Shown here piece by piece: positions 20,591 through 31,000 of a stretch of 64,000 nucleotides of DNA (position 1 is the stretch's first letter; each line of letters opens with the position of its first letter). The notes below the pieces were generated by a model, which had not been told where the DNA came from, ran no database searches, and saw only the letters and a program-made list of their open reading frames with translations. Both the position numbers and the translations under genes were made by a program. The DNA is from Pogona vitticeps (taxonomy: Eukaryota > Chordata > Lepidosauria > Squamata > Agamidae). The stretch lies in contig NC_135783.1 in assembly GCF_051106095.1 (NCBI RefSeq), forward strand, positions 307,844,322 to 307,908,321. Reading direction: 5' to 3'.

Positions 20591-22547
20591 CAGGGCATTG
20601 TCAGCCTGTAGCAGACTTCAAGGGAGCAGATTTCTTCTGTATTGGATCTAAAGCCTGCTTTATACCGTTATACATTCCCTTGATGTTACCTGTGTCTGCT
20701 GTTATCTGTATCTGAGAGCAGAACTGAAGCCAATAATCATTGGAACATCTCCTGGCAGCCTGTTGGACTTTGCTATGAGCAAGTCAAAGAGCCTGCAAGT
20801 TCTACTCACTAGGACAGGCTTTGCATGCTGCTAGAGCTCTCCTCTTTTCCTGGATGGCTGGCATCAACTCCTCTGAATGGGCTTTGAACCAGTCTGCCAT
20901 CTTTTTGGTCTTCTTACCAAATGTGGACAATGCGGTGTTATAAACAGCGTTCTTGAAATGTTCTCATCATTCAGGTGCATTCACATCAGTCGGGCCTGGA
21001 AGGGTTTCCTAAAGCGCTTGGGCAAATTCCTCCACTTTTCTTTGATTGCGAGTCTTGCTGATGTCAATATGTGGTCTTCCTTCCTTTTTCGTGAGATACA
21101 ATCTCTTTATTCGCAGTTTGACACTACTACACATGAGGGAGTGATCAGTATCGCAATCAGCACCCTGATAACTGTGTGTGTTCACAATAATAGGAAGGCT
21201 AGAGCATCTAATGAGGATCAAATTGAGCTGATGCCAATGCTTCAATCTTGGATGTCTCCAGGAAACTTTGTGTTGAAGCTTCATATTGAAGAACATGTTG
21301 CTGACACAAAGACCATAATAACAGTAAAACTCCAGCAAGCGTTGGCTATTTTTGTTGATCTTCCCAATGCCAAAATGGCCTAGACAAGTGGGCCAAGAAT
21401 TGTGATCAGCACCAATTCTAGCGTTAAAGTCTCCGAGAATGAACAGTGGCTCTCTCTCAGGAATGTTTTTAATAGTAGCTGCCAGATCATAGAATTTGTC
21501 TTTGACTTCTGTTGTGGATGACAGTATTGGTGCATATGCACTAATGAAGGTGATCGGTCCCGCTGATGAGTGGAGCTGCAGAGACAGGATTCTTTCACTC
21601 CCCACAGTAGGTAGAACAATGGATCTCAGCAGAGTATTTCTGACCACAAAGCCGACACCATGTTCCCTGGTCTCATCCAATCGTTTTCCCTGCCAGAAGA
21701 ATGATAAGTTTTTTTCTTTGACAGATCCCGAGTCTGGCAATCTCGTCTCTTTCAGGGCAACAATGTCCATCTGCAGTCTACTTAGTTCCTTGTCAATGAC
21801 AGCTGCCTTGCGCATGTCATCTATTTCCTGCAGGTAGTCAGAAAAGCCAGGGGTCATTGTCCGAACATTCCAGATGCCCAACTTTAGGACAGAAGTTTTC
21901 TTATGATTGTTGCATGGTGCAGAGTTGTTTATCTGCATGTCGGCTTTCACCCTAAATCCCACGCACCCCATGAGATTAACAGAGTGTGGCGAGGTAGCAC
22001 TTTACTGGCGGGGACTGCCCAGCTTAAGATGGGCGGTAGCTACCTAGTGAGGTGCAATCACCTTTCTCACCGTTGGAAGTAGCCCTTGGCAAAGAGCAAA
22101 GACTTATAACCGGTAATTGCTACTTCCTGTGTTGTTTCGATGCAGTATGTGAAGCTGGAGTGTCCTCTCCAGAGCACAAAGCCTGGGTAAAATAATATGG
22201 AGGATAGGCTGTTACCCAAGCAGCAAATCCCCCTCTCCACATCGCTGAAATAGTCTAGTGGAAAGGCAAGAGCCAATACAACTGGTTCTAGCAGCGTCGC
22301 AGGAGTTGGCAGAATGACACAAACTGCGTCCAGGACCCCGACTCCATATTTTGCCTCGAGGTTAACTCCTGAATCCTTTTCCATCAGTGGATATAGTCAC
22401 AAGGCAGTGGACGTTTGAAATCAGAGTTTTCCTTCTCCTAGATGGGCTGCCTTCCAAGACTGACGAGCCTCACCTACCAGCCTGTTCCCGAATAGTGCAG
22501 AGATTAGAACGCAGGCCTCCAACTGCTGGAGCTTGTCTTCAAAGATG
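20591..22547 (-). mobile_element. RTE-clade LINE, 5' half (endonuclease and start of RT)
   Basis: Minus-strand LINE. A non-coding 5' part spans about 22,547-21,972. Next is an intact endonuclease frame (21,009-21,971). After a stop the coding trace continues in other frames: FGKKTKKMADWFKAH, PAIQEKRRALAACKAC, then QQAARRCSNDYWLQ, SQIQITADTGNIKGMYNGIK and QKKSAPLKSATG at about 20,590. The RT catalytic core and 3' end are missing, which is unusual because LINEs normally lose the 5' end. An L2 fragment follows in the same orientation. Confidence 0.75.
21009..21971 (-). CDS. RTE LINE APE-type endonuclease domain (320 aa, partial polyprotein)
   Basis: The frame encodes the apurinic-endonuclease-like domain that nicks target DNA so that a LINE RNA can be reverse-transcribed on the spot. 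Motifs: LGIWNVRTM (residues 31-39, with the conserved N), VALKETR (71-77, catalytic E kept; the usual Q before it is K), HGVGFVV (104-110), SAYAP (144-148), GDFNAR (180-185) and DTDHSL (274-279, the terminal D-H pair). It closely resembles proteins often listed as craniofacial development protein 2-like, which are LINE-derived. The start chosen is the first ATG of the open frame and the true start may differ. The frame ends shortly after the endonuclease, and the RT continues only in broken form. It is part of a dead element, not a host gene. Confidence 0.75.
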   Translation of the reverse strand: MGCVGFRVKADMQINNSAPCNNHKKTSVLKLGIWNVRTMTPGFSDYLQEIDDMRKAAVIDKELSRLQMDIVALKETRLPDSGSVKEKNLSFFWQGKRLDETREHGVGFVVRNTLLRSIVLPTVGSERILSLQLHSSAGPITFISAYAPILSSTTEVKDKFYDLAATIKNIPEREPLFILGDFNARIGADHNSWPTCLGHFGIGKINKNSQRLLEFYCYYGLCVSNMFFNMKLQHKVSWRHPRLKHWHQLNLILIRCSSLPIIVNTHSYQGADCDTDHSLMCSSVKLRIKRLYLTKKEGRPHIDISKTRNQRKVEEFAQAL

Positions 22548-22642
22548 ACCAGCAACTAACACTTAGAGTAGTTAATTAAGATTATCAGAGGAGGGCCTCT
22601 TCCGATAATCTTAATTAAATGCTCTAAGTGTTAGTTGCTGGT
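22548..22642. repeat. 39-bp near-perfect inverted repeat, 17-bp loop
   Basis: Left arm 22,548-22,586 (accagcaactaacacttaga and onward), right arm 22,604-22,642 (ending gtgttagttgctggt). They are reverse complements with two mismatches. The loop agaggagggcctcttcc can itself pair (agagg/cctct). A partial third copy, ctaagtgttagttgg, follows at 22,643. The structure sits exactly between the RTE 5' end and an L2-like tail. Confidence 0.88.
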
Positions 22643-22710
22643 CTAAGTGTTAGTTGGTGTTAGTCCCCTTATAGGGGAAAAGTGGCCTATAAATAAATAA
22701 ATAAATAATT
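22643..22710 (+). mobile_element. L2-like LINE/SINE 3' tail
   Basis: Contains a small stem (cccctta / taggggaa), then aaaagtggcctataaataaa and four to five AAAT units. This is the form of L2-type 3' ends seen elsewhere in the window (45,000-45,076 and 42,545-42,625). No body of the element is recognisable, so it is either very truncated or belongs to the inverted repeat before it. Confidence 0.5.
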
Positions 22711-22744
22711 CTCACCCCTTTAACTATGCTGGCTAGGGTCTGAC

Positions 22745-23643
22745 ATGTTGATGGCCATATACGGCTGTGAAGGAGTGACGATGAGTGCGCCGTCCTCAAA
22801 GGAAAGACGTGCTGTAGAAGAGGCTGAATGCGCCATGGGGGTGCTAATTGATATTGATCAAATGGAAGTAATAACTGAGAGGTCGGCGGAGGTGTGTCTG
22901 GTGGAAGAAGGAGGGGAGGAGTTAGATCTGATAGTTTGGGAGGACATAAAAGAGGGAGAAAATGCGCGGGCTTTTAGAATTTGTACAGACGTGAATCCGG
23001 AGAGGAGTAAGAGCCGAGGGGTTCAAATGGAGCCCATGCTCGGGTTCGAGACTCCAGTTGGGACTGCTGCGGGCTTCCCTAATCTTGCCACAGGAGGAGG
23101 ATTACTACCCGATCCAGTCTTTCCAGGAGGGAGAGGAAAGTTCTATGAGCCTTTAAAATGGACGGTAACGGTACATCCGCGAAACTACCCTGGTGGGAGG
23201 AGGGTGATACGCCCTGGACCCGAGTTTCAGAAGAAACCTTTGGAGGGAGATTGGGCGAGGCACCCTTGTTGAGGCACGGTCTGTGCCGTATGGAGTGCCC
23301 CCCTTCGTTCCATGACCGATCGCGAGAAGTTTGGGCCGGCTCCTTATTAGGGGATCAACAAATGCCTCCAGTTGTGCGTTCTAAAAAATACCATTTATTA
23401 GATGACTGTTATTTGCAGGATCCGTTTGATCCACAAGAGTTGAGTTCTGTCAATAATAAAGCTACTAATGTTGGATTTTATGACGAGCCTCCGTGTCTCT
23501 TTCCCGCCTTCACGACCAGTGCCCCCCCGGCTAGAGAAGAACTTCCTTACAACGGCCAACCTTATCACCACTGTACTGGACTTTTTAAAGCACATTTCAA
23601 TTACAGATGGAAGAAAATCATTGTACTGAGGAACCTTGATTAG
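22745..23643 (+). other. Unassigned coding-like region, two overlapping open frames
   Basis: Two long plus-strand open frames overlap here: 22,745-23,272 (175 codons) and 23,158-23,643 (161 codons). The region is clearly richer in GC than its flanks. The first is acidic at the start (for example EEGGEELDLIVWEDIKEGEN) and rich in G and P later (FPGGRGKFYEPLKWTVTVHP). The second has a proline-rich end (FPAFTTSAPPAREELPYNGQ). There is no signal peptide, membrane segment or motif I recognise. It starts about 35 bases after the LINE-like tail. It may be the 5' coding part of a mobile element, an old gag-like fossil, or a retrocopy of a host gene. No function is proposed. Confidence 0.4.
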
Positions 23644-26600
23644 TATATTTGAATGGCTGGTAGGGATTTGATCCTGCCTTAAACATACAGGGGCATGAGA
23701 CTGGAGAAGTTCATACTGTTGACAAAATATGTTAATCTAATTCGTCTAATGATAGGTCTTTTATTCAGTAAACTCAGAATCATGATCAGCTGTATCCTTC
23801 TGTCTGATTCTTCTGCCAATCTATCAGCTTTCCCTCACAATTGAGCATGGGATCATGAAAGTTACTCTTGCTCCCTCTCTCTCAGAAGTATATATTTCTT
23901 CCTCATCAAAATACATATTTCAATAGTTCCATAGGACCTTCTGTACATGCTGCAGTCATTAAATTCTATACCTTTTTATCGTATTCAGTCATTTAATTTT
24001 TATTTGCTCAATCACATTTATTGATCAACATTTTATGTTACAGCTTGGGGCCTCTAGGTTTAGTACTTCAAAATGTAATAGTTGAACTACACACTTAGAT
24101 CATCTAATTATGTATATTACAGATTGAACAACCAATGTGGATGGTCTAGGTAGAATATGGACATTTCTGGCAGCAGTGTGCATTGACCCTGGCTTGAGTA
24201 TCAAGGGAATTCTAAAATTCCTTACTCAAACAGTGGAAGAAGTGCGTTATGCTCACTACTAGATAAAAGCAAGCTGGGATGTCACAAGTAGGAGGATGAA
24301 GACCATCTCATATGAAATATGCAAGGAAGGTCCATCAATGGCTATTTCTTTCATACTCAGGATTTTCTTCTAGATTAGTTGCTTGAGCCTGCAGGCAATG
24401 AGTGAGGCCAACTCAGTGAATGTCATTTGTAGAATATCTGTAAAATTTACCTTCCTTGTGTTTCTCAGGAACCCACCAGCCTTATGTATCAGTTTGCCAG
24501 GACTCTTACCCCCACTTCCCTTTGCAATGGAAATGTGTATACTGTATTTTTGGAATGCATTTTTCTCAGTATGTGCATTTTGATGTATTTTGCCATTGAC
24601 AAAAGCATATTTTAATATATTTTTTCAAATATATTCAAATATATTCCTTTTTAGTTGTACATATTTTCCAAATTAGCATGTTGTGTGTACTTTTCATCAC
24701 TGAAATGGGTCACAAGATTTGGAAGTGTATAGATTTCCGAGGCAAATGGGTGTTTGTCCCATTGCCAGTCTTGGGAGGCAAAAATTTGAATTTGTCTATT
24801 TTATAGAGAACGGTGAACTCAACAGATTTAATTTCCATCCATAGCAACGAGAGAGATTCAGCAGCTGAGGCAGAGCTGCCCAGGAAGGGAGGATGGTGGC
24901 GGGGAGTTCCCTGACCCAGAAAGATAGTTCGCCTTCTGTGGCATGGGAGTTTCACCATCATGAAATAGGTATTCTTTAGGCCACCTGTAATTTGTACCTG
25001 TTATGGTGAATAAATATTATTTTGTACTACAACAAACCAATAAAATAATATACTTAACAAAGGTATCTGCCTTGGTCCTTACATATAATCTGAAAACCAA
25101 GGCAGGTGATAACTTTATTAGATTACTAAAATGTCATAAATATTACTTAGTTTTCGGCTCTGTAGGAGCCTTGATTAGACTGAGCACTACAGGATATTGC
25201 CTGGTGATACAACTGGAGCCTTGTTACTTAGTAGAAATTCACCATAGTGAGTTAACCAGATTTAATTTATGCATGTATATTATCAACACAATTCTGGCTT
25301 TTAACATTGCCTTTGAAAGCTATTAATCTGAAATCTTTTTCAATAGGGTCTAGAGTAAACACTTTAATGGAAAGAAAGACATTTTTTTCCAAATATATAT
25401 ATATATATTTCCTTCAAATATATATATATTTGAAGGAAAGGATCCCTGGACAGGCATGTATATCTTTCTGTTTGTTCTACAGGAAAGTACAATAGATTTC
25501 CCCACTTATTTGTGTGACGGGAATACTTACAGGGAGAAAATATGTCTGTCTCTGTCATGTGAAGTTGCCTCCACCTGTCTTATAATGAAACTTTAATTCA
25601 TCAAAAGCAAGAGAATAGGGAGCAGAGAAATCCTTTTAGAGAAGTAGAAAAAAGAAAGGAAACTCAGCACAAAAGCTTTCAACTTCCAGATAGGCCTGTC
25701 AATAGTTGTGTATTACTCTTTGAATGAAAACTGCATAGTAAGCAACATCCTGACATGTATCATATTTGAAACAGGCTTGAATGGATGTGAGTAATAAAGT
25801 ATAAAATGTATAGCAATACTATGTTGTAAACTCACACCCTGCAGCAAGAGATAATAAAGTAGTGTGATACACTAGCTCTCTAATCCAGGTATTTCTCTGG
25901 AATACCTCATAATTATCAAACTGGACAAGAAGATTGTGATATTGGCAGGTAGCACGCATCCCTCTACAGTCCCTCTTTCTCCCTCAAAAAAAAAAAAAAG
26001 TTCGTTAAAGTGTTGATATGTGTAGGCTTGTGCTGATAAGCATGGTGACAGAACCAGAAAAAAAAAATCTCTAACAGCTTCAGGGGGTGGAAAAGAGTAA
26101 AAAGCGCCATCTTCCTTCTGCCTTTCTTCCCCATGCAACAGATCCTACATCAAAAGGCAGAAAGAGCTGCTCTGTTCTCTTCACAGTTAGCCAGAAATCC
26201 TTTTCACTCATCTCTGAGAAATGCCCCATCAAAGAAGCAGGCTGGGATTTTGCTTTCCACTCTGTCAACTGGAGCTGAAGCCATCAACTCAGCATCCTAA
26301 CTTTAAAAAAAAAATCTTTGGAATGTCAGACATCTTCAGTGGAAGAAAAGATCTGTGAAAGGTTTTCTTCTTCACAGCTGTGTTTATGGCATATGCTATC
26401 TCTCACTATCTTCTTATAAGCTAGGCAGATAAAGCCTTTCAGATGGGTATTATTCAGCAAGGGTTTAATCTTTTCAAACATCACATCCTCGACCCAAATG
26501 TTTACCTTAGCAGAGGCTATAATGATTACTTAGCTTGTACTGTGTCTACACATTTGGGGCTTCCTGGCATGGAGACAAATATGTACCTCAGGAAAGAACC

Positions 26601-26789
26601 ATGCCATTTTCTATAGGATCAGACATAAAGGTATTAGAATTTCATAATATGTTTGAGCTTGAGTGCCACCTTTTCCTTACCAGGCCAGATCTCAGCATAG
26701 GAATAATTATCATTATTAAGATTAGTAACAGTAGCATTTCATGGCATTAACTTTGCTATAATACTTACTTGAGACAAGCAATGGTGTTC
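23644..26789. other. No gene seen; unique AT-rich DNA
   Basis: No frame above about 107 codons and none with motifs. It contains AT-rich runs near 24,600-24,660 and the perfect palindrome at 25,408-25,439. Confidence 0.5.
25408..25439. repeat. Perfect 32-bp palindrome
   Basis: Two 16-bp arms (tttccttcaaatatat and its exact reverse complement) with no spacer, next to an AT dinucleotide run at 25,391-25,408. It would extrude easily as a cruciform. Confidence 0.9.
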
Positions 26790-27620
26790 TGTAGGTCTAC
26801 AAAGAGGAGGGCAGAGGCCACTGTTAGGCTGCCCCATCCAACCCCCAGATCCCTTGTAATTCCCCACCAGCAGTTCCTCAGTAGATACGGCAGATGTCAT
26901 GATGGATTACAGTTTCCCAGGGGAATTAATAGATGGAGGTAAAGATGAAGCTAAATGGGGGGAAAAATTAGAAGAGACCCCAAAAGAGGCAGAACCACAG
27001 AATGGCCTGGGAAAAGAAGGAACATCCCCAAAAGGAGGAAAACTCAGGAAAAGGTGTTGTGAGATATAAAAGAAAAGAGGAGTTTAAGTGGGAACGTAGA
27101 CTGAAGAGATGAAAGATGAACAGGCGAGAGGAAAGTTGAAGTTTGGGTCCATACCACAGATAATCCTGGGGAAGAGGTATATCAGGTAGATACAGAAGAA
27201 CCTGAACACCCAGGAAACTGAGGCTCCATGTAAAGAGGATCCATGGAGTTTAAGAACAATCAAGATTACCAAAGTCTGAAGGTGACAAACACCTAAACCG
27301 ACAATTCTCTTGTAAGCTCTCTTATTGGGAAGAGCAGGAATGGAGGGAAAGGTGATGAGAAAGACAAGTACAGAAGCAGTAGAGAATTTCAATGTCAGGG
27401 AGTTTGCCACCAAGATAGAGAATAGCATCCCCTCAGACATTATCCCTGGCAAGGCAAGTGCCCTCTTATGGAGAAGGTGGAGACTTATACTGTATGTAAG
27501 CCATCCCTGTTGCAGTGCTCCTTGTCCAAACCAGATTGGCTTCACAGACAGAGATACGACAGGGATCACAGACAGAGATACGACAATCATTAATAAAGTA
27601 GAATAAGAGATATTCAAGTG
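26790..27620 (+). other. Unassigned purine-rich block
   Basis: Like 19,129-20,210, the plus strand is A/G-rich with short open frames in different registers, for example GELIDGGKDEAKWGEKLEET near 26,920-26,980. The longest, 27,325-27,606, is 93 codons. Near its end a 24-bp unit (tcacagacagagatacgaca plus ggga) occurs twice, at 27,542-27,561 and 27,566-27,585. No family is recognised. It could be a decayed retroelement or pseudogene. Confidence 0.3.
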
Positions 27621-27830
27621 AGAGTGGTTTTCCTTTTAACATTTGTCCTTTAAAGAGGGGTTTTTTAGCCTTGGTGCTAATGTTGTTGGTTCTTCTCTTA
27701 CTAGTTTGATAAAACCTATTTTGATACATTCAATTATGTCATCTGTCTTGGAACAAAGAATGCAGGAAGGAGAACTACATTGGAGCGGTTCACAAGATAC
27801 TAATTCTAAACAGTTAGGTTTCTATATGTA

Positions 27831-28096
27831 CAGTGGACCCTCGACTTACAGACTGCTCGACTTACAGACTCTTTGAGTTACAGACTTCTCTGGCCGCAGA
27901 ATTTAGGTTCGACTTGCAGCCTGAGAATCGGACCAGAAAAGAAAAAAGAAAAAAACACAAAATGGAACAAAAACGGCCGGTTACGGATTAATCGGTTTTC
28001 AATGCGTTGTAGGTCCATGGAGACTCGACCTACAGACTTTTCGACCTGCAGCCACCATTCCAATACGGATTAATTCCGTAAGTAGAGGGTGCACTG
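27831..28096. mobile_element. Tigger/pogo-like MITE
   Basis: A 266-bp element. Left end cagtggaccctcgacttaca; right end reversed cagtgcaccctctacttacg. It is flanked by TA (27,829-27,830 and 28,097-28,098). Inside, the motif cgacttacagac and its reverse recur, so most of the element can fold on itself. The termini match the Tigger/pogo pattern. There is no transposase frame. Confidence 0.8.
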
Positions 28097-28098
28097 TA

Positions 28099-31000
28099 CA
28101 CATCATCATATCATACAATAATATGCACAAACTGCTGTTGAAAGTGTTGGAGGTTTTGCATCCTCGTGTGCTGCCTCTCATAGGTATATCTGGTACAAAC
28201 CATTCTGGGCTGGGGTGACTGTCAATTACTAACATCACTAACCAGTAGTTCTTTCTCTTCCTTCAAAGAGACACACATCTTTCTGCTAGGAGTTTTTTCA
28301 CCTTTTTATTGTTTGAATCAGTCTGTTAGAAGCAAGCAAGTAGTTTGTTGATCTAACTAACAGTTTTGAACAGATCAACAAACTGTTCTTTCTCTTACTA
28401 ATGTTTTAGAATGAGTTGTTGAGACTGTAAGTGCCAGTTGATAGTAAAAGGGGAAGACTAATCTGGAGAACTTTAAGCTAACTGTCCTCTGTGCACTTCT
28501 GCTGTGCAGCTAGGAGAATTTAAGCAAAATTCCAAACTCTGCAACAGAAAGAAAGCCAAATAAAGAAACAAGCTTTTTCCAGTATATCTTCGTCTGATAA
28601 CTACAGTGTATCCTAAGCTTTTGTAGAATACTGTAACTTAATAAACAGTTACAGGGGCAAGGTAAGGCATGAAGGCTGGAATCTTGTTAACAAACATGGA
28701 ATATAACTGCTCCTCATTTTTGGCATTATATGCAGGCTGCTCAATCTCTGGCTTGCAAATTGCACAAAGCAAAAATCACTGTGTTCCAAGAGAAAGACTC
28801 CAATGTGTTCAAGGAAAGGATGACTACCCCTTTGAATAAACAGGGCAGGTGAAACTCCGTAAGTAATGGACCGTTACGTTAAAAAAAAGATTTGGGTCAA
28901 ATATTTTTTAAAAATAGATCTGTAATCATCCAGTTGTCAAAAATGGGGGTGATCTGCAACATATTTTGATTTTTTATATCTGCTTCATGCTTTGATTTTT
29001 AGAAAACTGGGTGAGGAAATATCATACCATACTCCTGTGTTCATATTTCCTTGTCCAGCTACATCAACAAAGGTTGTAATGTTTGTGGTGTGCAGACTAC
29101 AACAATGTTGTTGAATACAGATATATACTACAGGATAATTTGAGGTGAGATAGTGTTAAAATGAGCTTAAAATATACCAAAAGAAAACAACAGCAAGAAT
29201 TGAATATGAACTAGCAAATGAACATTGTTAGAACCATTTTATGTAGCCTACCTGCAGAGCTTCGGAGATGAAGGAGACAGATTCTTAGTCTGTGAAGAGC
29301 ATTGGTCAGTTCAGAGGCACTGACTGATGAAGCCTTGCTTCCTAAAGGGGTTGGTACTGGTATTGGTGACTCCTATACAGAGATAAGCAACATGGGATGA
29401 CTGAGAAATTAAGATCTGGAATAACCACATTAACCACTGGATGTACATCAGATGGAACCAGTCTGGTGGAATGGGCAAGGTGTTGGAAAAACTACAGAAG
29501 ACTCTCTGGAGGAATGGTAGAATATGTGATAAAAGCTTCAAGCAAAAAAAGTCCTAGTTTGGTTATGTCTAGGTAAGAAACTCCATCTGGGACACAGGGC
29601 CATAAGAGACCAATATAGATGTATTGGTCAGGTGCACAAGACAAGGCACATAGTCAGTGTTGTCTTAAACTCCTTGAAAAATGATTGGGACCCATCCATT
29701 GAATATGGAACATTACAGAAAAACCGTCATACACTGCAGCAGAAATGGGCATGTTGTAAACCCCCCAAGGTGTGTTTGACTGCCAGTCTCATCAGCTTTA
29801 GCCAGATAGCCCATAGTGAGGCATAATTTGAGCTTTAGTCAAAACATCTGGAAGATTTCATCCTACTAACAGTGTAGTATGTTGCTTATCTCATACCCCA
29901 TCTGAATAAGGTAGAATGCCAGATATACAGGAGAAAAGCACTTTCCAGATTCACATTGAATTGTACTTTAGATTAAATTCAGTAGCAACTCTAGAGACAT
30001 TAAACTCAGTGGGACCATGTTTTGAAATGTCTTGAAATTATGACTTCTTTATTTGTAATACAGAGGTTTTGACTGAATATCAGGGTCCTCCAAATTGGGG
30101 CAACTCTGCCCCAACTAAGAACAGACATTTCTGTCTCTTATGTGTACTGTCTATGACAGCACCAGAGGATGTTCTCAGCTGCTAAAGCTTAGCTGAAAAT
30201 TTAAAGCCTTAAACTTGATTAGCTGTTAAACTCTTTGAGTCGCTTCCATAATTACAGGTCTTTAAATAAAGGTGTGCCTGGTAACCTAGTTGTATATTTT
30301 ATCGTTTTTCCCAATGAATTTTAAAGCCTTGCTTTTTCAGCATGAGGAATGTAGCTGATCACAACAGGGAATCTAGGGCAGCCCAAGCAGCCTCCCCATA
30401 TGTTCTGTCATTCCTGAACTCATACGTCTAGTTGCTGTATTGCTTTCTTAACCAATGCAAAGTGGTTCTGATTTGGTATTCTCTAGGCTGAGCAAGCTTC
30501 AAAGGATGTAGCTCCAGTGAAGGGGCTTTTTGTCCATCTGGTGCTCTCCACCTATTGAAAATGTCCTGTTTCTTAAATTATGCAATGGTTGCCCGTTAAA
30601 ATTTAAATGATGCACTCATGATGGATTCAGCATATGGTCTTATAGGTCACAAAGGACCAGATTATGCTTTTCTCCCACAAAAGAAAAAAGCAGTTCACTT
30701 ATTATGCTTGTCAGAGGCACTGCCTTTAAGAGTGGTTTTAAACCACTTACTAAACTAGTCTGCAATGGTAAGATAGTTCACAAGAAGCAACGGCAATGCT
30801 CATGTGTCAATCATAACATATGGAGAAGGCAGATTGCTGTAAAGACCACTTCAGGGTGCTCCTGACAATTGGCTCTCACAACTGGAGCCATAGAAAATAC
30901 CTCTGAAGACTCCTAGTTGTATGAACCACTGGTCAGACTGTTATGTGTCTCCAGCAGTATACACAGGATATGGACCTAACACTTCACTGAGAGCTGATAA

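Noticed and set aside
21496-21837. 113-codon plus-strand frame, and the 168-codon frame at 20,877-21,383
   Set aside because: Shadows of the antisense RTE coding sequence.
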